The notes under the pieces: model-generated
Databases searched by the model: none
Told to the model about the DNA's origin: nothing
What the model saw: only the letters and a program-made list of their open reading frames with translations
Shown: in pieces, positions 47,600-59,249 of the stretch
Layout of the letters: each line of letters opens with the position of its first letter
Position numbering within the stretch: position 1 is the first letter of the stretch
Assembly (NCBI GenBank): GCA_015680685.1
Contig: MNCI01017655.1
Span: forward strand, 436,156 to 500,155
DNA: 64,000 nucleotides
From: Gnetum montanum
Lineage: Eukaryota > Streptophyta > Gnetopsida > Gnetales > Gnetaceae
Direction of reading: 5' to 3'
Program-made: the position numbers and the translations under genes

Positions 47600-48863
47600 T
47601 TTGTTTTTTAGAGATATGATGGTACTTTAATAAAAAATGTTTTCTTAGGAGGATTGGATTGTTTGGTTTCTATGAATGAGGCTACAGTATAGGAGTTATT
47701 ATTGGTGCTTAGAGAGTTGGCCTCATTCAACACCAACTTTCCATAGTCTATCATCTTTTGGAGGTCATCCTTTAATGCTAGGTAAAGATCAATGTCATGG
47801 CTAGGCATTTGATGATAATGACAAAACCTATCCAATTTGAAGTAGTTTATAGCTTTAAATCATCTTTGGTCACTATCGTTGGGTCTCTAGCTATGTCATA
47901 AAGACAATCATGCCTATTATGAGCTTCTTTAGATATTTGATTATGTTGTATATTTTTTTCTTTAAGAAACTACTCTAGAATCTCAGAGGGATTCATAGGC
48001 AACCTAGTGTACTTTGATTTGTCCATCCACCCTAAGTTTGATCTTGGTTGATTTTGAGTGTAGGAAGTGTATGGTTGCAATGAATCTTGGAATGTGTTGC
48101 ATGGTGGTGATCCCCACCATTTCCCTTGTTTTGACTCTTTTGTTACTATGGCCATGGTTGTATGTTCTTGTTAAGTTTTATTACTATCCCTCCTTGTATG
48201 TTGGTTTTTATATGCCGCATATGCTAGATTGTTTCTAGCCTCAATTGCCTCCTAAATGTTCTTAGTTTACAAGAAGTCTTGACTTAGTGAAAGAGGCTCA
48301 TAGTAGAGCTTTGACTTAATGAATTCATTCGCTACTTCCTTGAAGATGGCCAAGAGGTGAGTTTTAAAGATAGGCTTTGTAATCTCATTGAATGTTAAAT
48401 TCCATCCTTGAATGAACCTTTTGATTGGTTCAAGTGGCATGTGCTTCACCTTCATTAGTTGATCTAATGTGGAATTTGGCTTTAAGTTGTATTTTAAGTG
48501 GTTGATAAATTGATTTATCAAGTCCTCAAGGGAAGAGATGGAACCTTAAGACAAGGTTTGGTACTAGTCTAAAGTCTTACCCTTGAGGGACATAGCAAAA
48601 ATCCTCAATATTGTATGTGGCCAAGCTTGCAAAAAGAGGCATTCAGACTAGAAGGTGACTAGATGTGCATTGGGATTTCCTTCATTATTGTATTTGGTAA
48701 AGTTTTGTATAGGCATGTCCATAGGTAAGATTATTTGAGGCATGGTAGGGCTTATAGGATCATCTTGGTAAAAGTATAGAACCTTGACCATTTGAGTTGT
48801 ATTGGCCTTGAGTTTTTGTAGCTCTTTGGTAAGGTCTTGGATCATTTCAAAGGCTTGATCCAA
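47600..48863 (-). pseudogene. gag: gag of M
   Basis: Blocks on -: AFEMIQDLTKELQKLKANTT and FYQDDPISPTMPQIILPMD (48648-48863), LEDLINQFINHLKYNLKPNS with MPLEPIKRFIQGWNLTFNEI (48267-48540), RSNLGWMDKSKYTRLPM (47970-48155), and FCHYHQMPSHDIDLYLALKD (47608-47835). The last is the zinc-knuckle-like segment, of which Cys and two His remain. Each block has a partner in the P gag (18845-20700) in the same order. A Lys/Pro-rich linker (47100-47600) leads to the protease. About ten stops. M gag is somewhat better kept than P gag. Confidence 0.85.
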
Positions 48864-50850
48864 GCGTTGGGGAATCCCTATGGTTGAGGAAGGAGTTGAG
48901 TGGCTTGAGGTTGTACAATTAATGTTGGCATAGAGGGAAGAGGTTGTGTAACCACTATTGCAAGTGGATTAAACTAGGAGAAAGAGGTTTGAATTAGAAC
49001 TTGTGGTATGAAGGGGGAAAGGGAGTATGAGATGTTTGGGTTTATTGGGGTCCTAATGAGGGTCCTGCTAGCATGAAAAAGGGAGACTATAATGTATACA
49101 TCATTGGGGCTAGGAGCATGGAATGAGGTTGTATTGTAAAGGACATGGATAAGAACAAGGAGGTAGACTAAGGCATGGGTTGTGCCTAGTATGCGACAAT
49201 AATGGATGTAGATGCAAACATGGTGGGATGAATAGGAGGGGAATTAGGCTGAGAGATTTATCCTACTAATGAGGTAGGAAATGTGGAGTTGGGAGTAGTT
49301 GTTTGGGAATCCAATCATTGGAAAAGTCTCTTGATGAAGGTTTATGGCTCCGGTTTAGCCTAAAATTCATCTTGCTCATCTTGGTGATCCTCCAAAATAA
49401 TTTCCTCAATAAACTTATCAACCTCTATGAGTTGTATGAGAATTTGTGCATAAAATCCATTGAGGTGGATTTGTTCATAAGGAGATGGAATGTATTCTTT
49501 TCCATCCTGGTGTATAACTTTGAATTTATGCTTAGCATTAGATTCAAATCATGGTATCAAGAAATTGACTTGTATCTTAACATAGAAGATGTTGTAGAAC
49601 TCCTCATTGAGGACCATGAATTTTAGGTTTATATCCATTTGTTGGAGTGATTTTCTTTGTTCTATGACCTCAAGATCCTTCCAATCATAGATGCAAACTA
49701 CATCTTGGCTGGAGGCCATGTATGTAAGATCTAGTAGTAAAATGGTTGACCTGTGAAAAGACATTAATTAGTATAAACCACACTAAGCTAGGCTTTGCAA
49801 AACTAAGATGGCCTTTATAAAATGATGTTGGGCTTTTTAAAACTAAACTGGGCTTTGTTTGCACACCTAAAATCCAATTTTGTGAAATTTTAAAGTTTAA
49901 GTTTTGTTGAGCTTTAAAAAGTCCAACACTTGATGGAAAAATTAGTGGATGGCCAAACTTGTTACAGTTTTATACATTGGACTTTGAAAAGTCTAGAAGT
50001 TTTTGGAAAATTAAAAAATGTAAAATCAAACTTGCTATAGTTTTTTATGTTGGGATTTAAAAAGTCCAACACTTATGAAAATTTAAATATGAAAAAGATG
50101 ATTGTTGGTAATATGTTGGGTTTTGGAAAGATAGGTTAGTATTTTTCCAAAAATATGCTAGTGATAAAAGAGTGGTTTGCCTTGTTAAGAGATATTGGTA
50201 TATTTTCCCTTTATGGAAAACTGCATTGGGTATTGTTGTGCAACTAAGAAAAAATGTTATTTTTTAAAAGATATGACAGCTTCGGAAAAATCTAGCAATT
50301 GTTGTGAAATTTAGCAGACCATCCAACCAACACTGGTAAAGCCATGTTGATGTTTGTAGGAAGTAGATGGGTTTTGATTTCAAAACCAAGAGATAAATTA
50401 GGTTTCTAGCAAGGACTATGTTGGGTTTAGAGAAGACAAATGTTTGTTTTATTTTGTTTACAAAGCATTTGTATGTTCTTCCTTATTGAAAAAAAAATGC
50501 TAGGTGCTAGAGGAAACTACATTGACTTTTCCACAAAATTCCATAGCAAGAAATTAGGTTATTGGGAAAAACCCATGTTAGCCTTTGGGAAACCTAAGGC
50601 AGGTTTCTAGTGAGGGAAAATGGAAGGTTTTATAAGAAACCATGCTAGCCTTAGGAAGTCTAGAAACTATTGCAAAAATTTTGGGAACACCCAAAATCAC
50701 CTGCAACTAATACACTAGGTATTGGTTGTAGAAAAATGGGCAAAAATGTTGGTTTTATTGGCATATTTTTAAAAACATTTCAAGTGTTTAAGGCTGCAAA
50801 AAATTGATTCCAATAAGGGTACATCAGATTTAGTAAAGAACTTGGATGGA
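48864..50850 (-). other. Leader of M
   Basis: About 2 kb between primer site and gag. The sequence is repetitive at low identity: AAAGTCCAACA, GGGCTTTRTAAAACTAA and TTGGAAA-type blocks recur between 49790 and 50700. No coding similarity. Confidence 0.55.
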
Positions 50851-50869
50851 GGCCCTCCTTCTAGCACCA
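50851..50869 (-). other. Primer-binding site of M
   Basis: On -, TGGTGCTAGAAGGAGGGCC, 6 nt after the LTR end. It begins TGG as expected for a primer site and is the best copy of the motif shared by M, P and E2. Confidence 0.75.
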
Positions 50870-50875
50870 GAAAAT

Positions 50876-51978
50876 TGTAGTGCTTGAAAAATTTGATTGC
50901 TAGAAAAATCAAAAAGTTAAGGTAGAATAGTTTTAACCTTGGATCCCAACAGCCTTTGAGAAAGAGGATTCAAGGCATCTTGAATGACCTTGTCAATCAC
51001 CTAGGAACTTAGGAAGTGTAAATGAGGTAAATAAGAAAAATACAAATCTAATTAAAAATGAAGCATAGAAATTAATCATGAAATAAACTTGCACAAAAAA
51101 TGAACTAGAAAACTTTATTATAATAATGAAACATTAAAAAGTATGAGAGTTTAAAGTTGTACAAATTATGTGCCCAAATGCACAAGGAGTTTTCTTGGGT
51201 GAAGCTTAAAGCTTGTTGAAGTTGGCAAGTTGCATTTTGTAGTTAGCCTCATGATGTAGGTACTTCCCAAATTTAATCATGAAAATTCTGGGTTTTTATC
51301 TTGGATTTGTAGCATTAGTAACAAAGGAAGGTAAAGGGTGTTTGAAATTTTGGGATTTTGAAACTACACTGGGAGTCTCAAATGTCTAGTTAGTTACCAA
51401 GTTGCTCCAAAAGTCTTACAAAATGCCAAAGGTTTTTTGGTGCTTAAGGTTGAAAAGGTTGTCCAATCGAAGAAGTGTGAAACTTGTCCAAAGTGTTTGA
51501 AATTTTTTCTTATAGGTCTCATGGTTATTGGTTTTGGTGTTGAAAATTTCTACCATGATTACTGATAGATTGGTTTGATTTGCAGGTGTGGCAGGTCATT
51601 ATTTTCAATGTCTCTTTCAATTAATGGTAATTTTTGTTTCACCTAGACCACCAAAACCATGTTGGATACCATACATAGTAAAAGAACTTTTCCAACTACA
51701 CTGGCTTCACCCAACTATCTTGGCCTCATGGAAATAATGCTAGAACTATTGAAGCAATGTTGGAATTGTTGGAGCAATGCTAGCATAGCTAGAAAAACCA
51801 AAATCCCAACCATTCCAATGATGAGTTCATAAGAAAATTAGAAACCCAACAACTCTAACACTAGACTTGTGGAATCCATGCTAAGTTTGTGGAAAATACA
51901 TTGGTCACTACTAGGAGAATGAAAACCCAACATCTCCAACACTGGGTATAGGTGGTTCTAGCGTAGTTTTGGCTATGG
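50876..51978 (-). mobile_element. 5' LTR of M, 3' part
   Basis: On - this is the end of the LTR (terminal CAAGCACTACA). It aligns base by base with 38280-39394 of the other LTR. It is interrupted at 51978 by the copia element; the rest is at 57554-57828. Confidence 0.88.
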
Positions 51979-53190
51979 TGTGGATCATTGAACTTATAGG
52001 GGAAGGGGAGAGAGAGAGAGAGAAAGAGAGAGAGAAGAATAAGTTTTCCAAAATAAATTTTTTTGGAACAAAGCACACACACCAAATTTAATGTGGTTTC
52101 CCAACCTGGGTAGTCCATACTTGGAGCATAGTTTGTAAGCACACCTCTAGACTTTGTTGCTCTCAAATGTGCTTTGAAGAGTACCACACCCTATACAAGC
52201 TCTAAGATCCACTCCAAAGTGATTCGATGCTATGAATCCACTCAACCTTGCAAGGCCCTAACAAGCTTACAATGTGGTTTCCAGAATCTCACAACCTTTA
52301 CAATCTTGAGCTCCACTCCATAGTGTTGTGGTGCTACACCAATAGTTAATACCATAACATCCCAAAAAGCTTAAGTAAGATGCCTTCTCTGAAGAAGCCC
52401 ATCAAACCCATAGGGCAATAGAAGAGGACAATACTTACAAGGAATGATTGAAACTCAGTTTTCTAATCCTTGTACTTGAGGTACAACTTACTTTTCAATA
52501 GATAAAAGATAATACAATTAGGAGCAAAAATGATTACAATGATTGTCAAATTATTATAAAAAAGCTTGCATATTTCCCAATAAGAATGATGTCTTCTTAT
52601 GGCCACTATGTTTCCAAATTCATCTTGGAACTTGTGCAATGACTAGTTAATAGTCATGAAATATATCTTCTTCATGGTTGAGATGTCTTTTTGCATCTGG
52701 CCTCCATTTTGGAAAGACATATTATTTGGTGAAAGACATCTTTATGTAACTAGCCTTTATTCTAAGAAAACATCTTTGTCTAGTGAAAGATGTTTTTTTC
52801 TTATGAAAGACATTTGCTATTTTGTAGAGACATCTTTGCCTATATTGCCTTCAATTCTACCAAGAAGTCTACTATTTCTTGAAGACATCTTCTTTTGCTT
52901 CCTTTGCATTTTGATTTCTTTATTTCTTGTCAACAGTTTGACTCTTCCACATGCTCCAATGATGTTAACTTTTCTTGTAAGTTATTTTATCTTTGTCCAC
53001 GTTCTTTGAATTTTTGCATGTTTGCTTAAGACCTTGTGGATGACCTTTTTATTTGAGCTCACTAGTTCTTCCTTGTCATCTCATCTTGGTTTCCCATGTA
53101 CTTTTTCATATAAACACAACAACCACATAGCCATACAAACAACTTTTGATTCCATTTTACTTAATGTTTTGACACACCAAAAGGTTAGCA
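51979..53190 (-). mobile_element. 3' LTR of the gag-only copia
   Basis: 1212 bp; on - it starts TGCTAACCTTTTGGTG and ends CAATGATCCACA. A GA microsatellite at 52008-52035 is absent from the other LTR and explains part of the length difference. It contains four AGACATCT/AGATGTCT motifs. Confidence 0.92.
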
Positions 53191-53204
53191 ATCTTCCCCT
53201 TTTT
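53191..53204 (-). other. Polypurine tract of the gag-only copia
   Basis: On -, AAAAAGGGGAAGAT directly precedes the LTR. It resembles the tract of SIRE/Maximus-like copia elements. Confidence 0.88.
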
Positions 53205-54760
53205 GGTGATGTTCAAAACTTAAGAAAATGGGTTAGTGATCATACAAATATAGTCCATACTCTTCTCCTTTTTGAACAACCGCAAAAAGGATAACGCACA
53301 TTAAGCCTATAAAGAGATATCATTAAAGAACAACATTCTAATAGTATAACTCAGAAAAAAATTCTTCCCTTTGCTGAAAAGTATCCATATCATAGTCACA
53401 AAAGATATGCATTGTGCTCAATCTCTATTCAAATAAATCTCTAAGTAACATAAAGCATTTTCAAAGATATTACTATAATGAATATTATCAATCATTTGCA
53501 ACCTTTTAGAATAGAGATATGAGTACTTCTTGCTTTAGTGAATTTCATATAAATAAGAGATTCTCAAGTACTCAAGGAAAGACAAATTCATAGCATGCTA
53601 AAATACCATCAGGTGAAAAGAAACAACCTTAAATATATAATTTGTATGCTATATTCAATTAAGATATGTCATTTTCAGTTCAAAATAAGGTTAGAAAGAA
53701 TAAGCCACAACTAATTGAAACATTAAAAAACTTGTAATTAATGTCTAAGAGAGAATAAACTTGAATGCCAAAGACAACAGATTGAGCATATAGAATCATC
53801 TCTCATTTAAAACTTATATCTTCAAGATTCTAAACACATCTCTTAGCACAATTTTCAAGGGGCTCAATATTTGAGGATCAAATAACCTTTTTGTTTTGAA
53901 CCAATAAGCTCATAAGGTAAACTAATATGTCATGATTCCATTAGAACTTAACTCTTATGAAAACTTCATGAAGGTAATTATATGGCAAGGAAGAAAAGAT
54001 ACACTTGTCAAAATAAATTCTCATGAAAACCAAATAAAAACAAGTGAATTTCCAAAAATAGCAAAGAATGTTTTAGCAAGATGTCTAAACAATAGCCAAA
54101 AGTTATCCCATTGACCAAGAGTTAATTCTACTTTTACCTTGGATAATGTACCATACCCTTGCATGACATGAGTTCTTGCTCATTTTGTGATATTTTGCTA
54201 TTTGAGTGTTTCTTGGCTAAAGTCTTTAAAGACTTCCCCTACATTGGTGACCTTCAAGATGATGATGGATAATGAAGAATAGGCTCCCCCTACACATGTG
54301 CAGCTCTTCTTAGGCTTTTAAGATCAACTTTTTAATGTTGTAAATCACCAAAGTACTACAATTGTAGATCAACATTAAGAGCAAATGTGGAGACTAAGGT
54401 CTTCAATTAGTAATATTGATGAAATTTTTAGAGGCTCGTCTTATCTCATAAACAGTAAAAATATTCTAAAGGACATGAGCTTGGAAGTAGATCATGCAAG
54501 ATGGAAAGAAAGAAAAAACTAATTGAATTTACTACAACATAGAGGTTCAAAAGAACTCAATACAAGTGCTACACTACATATTTTTGTAAAATAAGTTACA
54601 TCAGGCTCAAAATGAATATAAGAGATGTTCTAAAAAATTATTCCAACACTGAACTAGACAAGAAATAAACAATTTGAACTTCTCAAATCATATACTTATA
54701 AATTAACTAGCAAGCAAAGAGATGGAAACTTACCTTGACTTACCTTGCTTGCAAATGAGA
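53205..54760 (-). other. Non-coding 3' interior of the gag-only copia
   Basis: 1.55 kb without pol similarity on either strand. The space is far too small for a copia pol of about 3 kb. I find no leftover RT or integrase motif, so pol was lost cleanly or was never present in this subfamily. Confidence 0.65.
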
Positions 54761-56365
54761 AGAGAAGATTAATGGAGTTTGAGATGAGGTACCCTATCAT
54801 GAAGTACCTTCTCATCTTTAGGTTCTCTTTTTTTAGATAATGTATGTGATGTCTCTATTTGTTCATGTTCTTTAGGATAGAATCCTTGATCACTTATTAC
54901 ATCACTTTCAATTCTCCATTTTTCTTCATTTTCAACTACTGGTGCCTGTACAATTTTTTTACCAAAGTCTTTTTGACAAGACCAAGCATCAATCTTATTT
55001 TGATCATGATGAGAATAGTTAATGGTTTTCTTACTACAATAATTTTTACACACAAATAAAGTATTCTCCTCAAGAGCAATATTATCAAACTTGACTATGC
55101 TTGAGCTTGAATTTTCTTGTGTGACTTTTTTCAAATTCTTTGGCTGTTTTTCAGGAGTCTCTTCTTCTTCAACCTTTTTGCAATCCTTATTAAAAAAGTT
55201 TAGTTGAATCTTAGCTTTTATCTCTAAGATCTCTTCTTTCACTTCAAAGTGGATAGCATTTAGCTTGAGGAGTTTTCATCTGTAAGCACCATGCATATGA
55301 GGTGTGAATATTTGAAAGAATTGCATGCTTCTTCTTCACTCTACTCACCATCATTCCAACTTGTATAAAAGTTAGTCTTTTTTGATTCTTCATCATTGGA
55401 TCTGTTCTTTCACTAAATGCTTCTATCACTAGGACATTTGAAGGAAATATGGTCTCTTCCTTTACAAACCCAACATTCTATAGAAGAGAAACCTAAGTTA
55501 GAATTCAAAAAGTTTTTACCTTTTTCCCTACCTTTGAATAGATTAGGTCTTTGCTAAAATGCTCCTTTATTTCTTCTTGTCAACAAGCATTGTAGCTTTC
55601 TTTAAAGAAAGGAAACCTCATATTCACTACCCTCTTCATGCTCATTGAGCTCATTCTCCTTGGAGGTAGTCTTTAGAGAAATCAATCTTTCTTAAATGGA
55701 TCCTTCACTTATGAGATTCATTTCATAGGCAATGAGAGCACTTTTAAGTTCTTCAAATTTTAGAGTGAAGAAATCTCTAATCTCTTCCATAGCTGTGACC
55801 TTTGGTCTAAACTTTGATTTAAGAGTTTTGATCTTTTTGATGATGACATAACTCTTGAGAAAATATTTACTTGCACCTTTAATAGCTATAATAATATCAT
55901 TTTCTCTAGAGAATTAATCTTTTATTTTCTCACCTTCTTTCATTTTGAGTTTATCATATTCTCTTTGCAAAAATAAAAATTTAGATTATTTGACAATAGC
56001 TGTTCCCTCATAAGTAGCTTTTATAGTTTGCAAAATTTCTTTGGCCATTTTACATCCTACTACTCTATTAAATTTAGATTTATTTAAGGTGAAATATAAA
56101 AAATTCTTTACTTTAGAATCAAACATGAACTTATCTTTTTCCTCTTATGTCCATTTGTTGTGAGGCTTGATGGTGCTAGTGGAGTTGTCTATAGGCTGAG
56201 CGTAGCCTTCAAGAATTGACTCCTAAACTTCAAACTCCATGGATTTGAAGAATTATTACATTCTAGCTCTCTAGTAGGTGAAGTCAAATCTATCAAACAT
56301 GGGTGGCTTTGTGTAAGATGTCCCCTGCATTGTTCACTCTTGAAGTTGATGATGTCAAAGAAGAG
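54761..56365 (-). pseudogene. gag: Ty1/copia gag
   Basis: On - from about 56360: FDRFDFTY, then a UBN2-type region with KMAKEILQTIKATYEGTAIV, FLFLQREYDKLKMKEGEKI, SRENDIIIAIKGASKYF, KFRPKVTAMEEIRDFFTLKF and EELKSALIAYEMN. A CCHC knuckle CWVCKGRDHISFKC follows at about 55440-55480 with all four ligands present. A Lys/Glu-rich tail is open at 54769-55242 (EILEIKAKIQLNFFNKD, PEKQPKNLKKVTQENSSSS). The order and motifs are those of plant copia Gag, which packages RNA. Roughly a dozen stops. It begins shortly after the primer site. Confidence 0.87.
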
Positions 56366-56370
56366 TACTA

Positions 56371-56383
56371 GGCTCTGATATCA
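56371..56383 (-). other. Primer-binding site of the gag-only copia
   Basis: On -, TGATATCAGAGCC, 2 nt after the LTR end. It is the Met-tRNA site TGGTATCAGAGCC with one change. Confidence 0.88.
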
Positions 56384-56385
56384 CT

Positions 56386-57548
56386 TGTAGATCATTGAAC
56401 ATAGAAGGGAAGGATGAATAAGTTCCCCAAAATAAAATTCTTTGGGACAAAGAACACATTCCAAATTTAATGTGGTTTCCCAACTTGGGTAGTCCACACT
56501 CAGAGGGTAGTTTGCAAGCACATCTCTAGACTTTGTTGCTCTCAAATATGCTTTGGTAAATAAGCTCTAATCTTCACTCTAGAGTGATTTAACGCTATGA
56601 ATCCACTCAACCCTGCAAGGTCCTGAAAAGCTTAGAATGTGGTTTCTAGGATCCCAAAACCCTTACAATCTTGTGCTACACTTTTGAGTGTTGTGGCATT
56701 ACACCAGTAGTTAATCCCATAGGATCCCAACAAGCTCAAGCAAGATTCCTTCCCTCAAGAAGCACATCAACCCTACAAGGAAATAGAAGAGAACAACAAT
56801 TACAAGGGATGAATGCAACTTAGTTTGCTAATCCTTGTACTTTAGGTGTAGCTCACATTACAACAAACAAAAGATAATATAATGAGAAGTAATAATGATT
56901 ACAATGATTGTCAAATGATTACACAATGATTGTACAAAAGTTTGCACATCTTCCAATAAGAATGATGTCTTCTTATAGCCACTATGTTTCCACCCCCCCC
57001 TTGGAACTCGTACAATAGCTAGTTAATAGTCATGGAAGATGTATTCTTCATGGTCAAGACATATTTTTGCATCTAGCCTCCATTCTGGGAAGACGTCTTT
57101 ATCTAGTGAAAGACATATTTTTGTAGCCAACCTTCATTTTGGGAAGATGTCTTTATCTAGTGAAATACAACTGCTATTTTTTAGAGATGTCTTTGCCTAT
57201 GCTACCTTCAATTCTACCAATATGTCTACTATTTCTTGGAGACATATTTCTTTGCTTCCTTTGCATTTTGATTTCTTTGTTCCTTGTCCAAGATCTTGCA
57301 CTTCTGCATGCTCTAATGATGTTAACTTTGCTTGTAAGTTATTTGTTCTTTGTCCATGTTCTTTGAATTCTTTTATGTTCACTTGAGACATTGTGGATGA
57401 ACTTTTCCTTTAAGCTTACTAGTTTGTTCCTTTTCATCTCATCTTGGTTTCCCATGTACTTTATCCTATAAACACAACAACCAAAAAACCATATAAATAA
57501 CTTTTGATTTCATTTTACTTAATATTTTGACACACCAAAAGGTCAGCA
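56386..57548 (-). mobile_element. 5' LTR of the gag-only copia
   Basis: 1163 bp; on - it starts TGCTGACCTTTTGGTG and ends CAATGATCTACA. It aligns with 51979-53190 and with the solo LTR at 7052-8224. A poly-C run at 56993-57000 is unique to this copy. Confidence 0.92.
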
Positions 57549-57553
57549 TATGG

Positions 57554-57828
57554 CTCATATAAAACCAATGAAAATGTCAAATTTGGTAGTATCCAAGGAA
57601 TTTCAGCCTTTCCAAGCCCAAATATAGACATGACATGACTTTTTTGACTTGGGAAGTGAGGCTATGATAACTTATGGGCATTTTTCAGTCCCAAAAGTTC
57701 AAGTATGTGAGATTGTAGCTTATGGGCTCCCAACCTCACAATTGTACAATAAAATTCCAACCTAAAGGTTAAGGGTAAATGTTACAATGCTAAAAGGTTG
57801 CAACATGAATTTTCTTGGTGGTGTTTCA
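57554..57828 (-). mobile_element. 5' LTR of M, 5' part
   Basis: On - it starts TGAAACACCACCAAG. It matches 39400-39680 of the other LTR. Immediately outside (57829 on) is the intron of the antisense gene. Confidence 0.88.
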
Positions 57829-58050
57829 AAAAATCCATTAGCTTTGTCATAGGCACATCATATGAAACCAAGGAATAACAAACATAAAAAAATTAAAATT
57901 AAACTTGTAGCCACACCAATAAAATTAGTCAAATACTCAGGACCTAGATAACCAAGTAACTATGCAACTGTAAAGCATTGAAATTATACAAACAAAAGAT
58001 AAAATAAAATGATAAAATAAATAATATTAATAATAATACATTTTTTTAAC

Positions 58051-58867
58051 TTTGCTTAATTGGTGTAGGCAATGTGGAAACCTTAAGAGCCATGGATGCA
58101 TATACACCCAAGCATGGGATGCCCCATAAATCATGAGCCATCTTGTTGGCCAAGCACTTGTGGTAGACTTGGGAGTAGCATGAGGTATACTTACTAAAGT
58201 CATCCTTTAGCTATTCCAACATCACGAACCTCACTAATTAACTTCGTGCAAAAAGCTCTAGTGCTACGTGGGCTAAGAATAAGACTTGATCACTCTTGAT
58301 AAATCCTAAGTATCTATCCTATACCTGTAACATGTAAACCAAAGAATAAAAATTATCAAAATCAAGTGACCTAATGAAAGTAATGGACAAACAAAAAAGT
58401 TAAAATTATACTTACACTCCAAATGGTAGAAAGTGCTCCATGGATTTTGGAACAAAGTGTGAACTTGGTGGCCTAACATCAATATGTTATTGACATTATA
58501 CTAAATAAACTTGGGCATATTCCAAATTTGGAATAACTTGCATGTGCCTAGGTTGTACTTACTATCATGATAGTCACCTTCCATACAAGTGATAGGATCA
58601 TTGACCAAGAACTTGGTGATGAGGCTAGCGAAATAGGATAGCAAGGTCTTCACAATAACCACTATAGTGTCAAAGGCCAAGTGTGACTACAAAATCACAT
58701 TGATGTTATTTTGCAAGAATTCTAAGAACTCCTTGGCCCCTAGACTAGACCAAAGAGAACCATGATCTAGGATCATATTAGAAGGTGGACTATTAGGTCT
58801 TGGTGTATGTATGAAACATAAGAGACCAACCAGCTCAACCACCATAAGAATGGACTTCAAGAAGGTC
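58051..58867 (-). pseudogene. Antisense gene, exons a1 and b1
   Basis: a1 (58416-58867, 452 bp): LKSILMVVELVGLLCFIHTP, LGAKEFLEFLQNNINVIL, SHLAFDTIVVIVKTLLSYFA, KFLVNDPIT and MLGHQVHTLFQNP. It has a TTGTGTAG acceptor and a GTAAGT donor. b1 (58051-58324, 274 bp): RYLGFIKSDQVLFLAHVALE, LKDDFSKYTSCYSQVYHKCL, ANKMAHDLWGIPCLGVYAS. The following intron starts at 58050 and contains M from 57828 down. Each exon aligns over its full length with a2 or b2, about one residue in three identical by eye. A few in-frame stops. Protein family not recognised. Confidence 0.65.
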
Positions 58868-59249
58868 CTACACAACCAAAAAATAGTCATTAAAACACTA
58901 CATGTTAGTAAGAAAAATTCAACAACACTAAGCAAAAAATAAAAAATATAATATCAATGTCAATATAAAAAACCAAAATAGTTAAATTCAAAGTTGAAAC
59001 AATAATAATCTAAAATATAAGCTATCAACACTTTGCATATAAAAATTGAGTAAAACACCAAGTAACCTATTAATGGATATGACAATCACATGGTTGAAGT
59101 GCCTAATAGAATTACAAAATTTTTATGAAAAGCATTAAAACTATGTGAACTAGCTTACATCAAATTCAAAGCCATGAACAAAAACACCTAAATAGCTATA
59201 AAAATTTTAACTTTAGAATTAATGAAATTTTGACTAGAAATCCTAGTTT

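Larger units (their letters stand above)
51979..57548 (-). mobile_element. Gag-only Ty1/copia element (TR-GAG type)
   Basis: 5570 bp with LTRs 51979-53190 and 56386-57548, both bounded by TG and CA, and perfect target duplications TATGG (51974-51978, 57549-57553). On -: LTR, Met-type primer site, copia gag with zinc knuckle, about 1.5 kb without coding similarity, polypurine tract, LTR. No protease, integrase, RT or RNase H. Terminal-repeat retrotransposons keeping only GAG are known in plants (TR-GAG). The element must rely on an autonomous copia for cDNA synthesis and insertion. Gag itself has stops. Confidence 0.9.
38280..57828 (-). mobile_element. M: P-related gag-protease element without RT
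   Basis: LTRs lie at 38280-39680 (1401 bp) and 50876-57828 (about 1378 bp once the inserted copia and one TATGG are removed). On -: 5' LTR, primer site (50851-50869), leader, gag (48863-47600), protease (46908-46400), an antisense terminal exon, 6 kb without pol, 3' LTR. Gag, protease, LTR ends and primer site match P and E2. No RT, RNase H or integrase is seen anywhere in 39681-46400, so M is non-autonomous or deleted. It sits in the b1-c1 intron of the antisense gene of P. Outer flanks are AATAG and AAAAA, so the target duplication is not conserved. Confidence 0.85.

Noticed and set aside
53205-54760. Remnant of copia pol in the gag-only element
   Set aside because: No integrase, RT or RNase H motif is readable on the element's strand and the space is too small.
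56371-56383. tRNA gene
   Set aside because: Only the primer-site complement is present; there is no cloverleaf, anticodon arm or T-arm. The same holds for the other primer sites.
56993-57000. Poly-C run as a functional signal
   Set aside because: It is present in only one of the three LTR copies and is probably slippage or a sequencing artefact.
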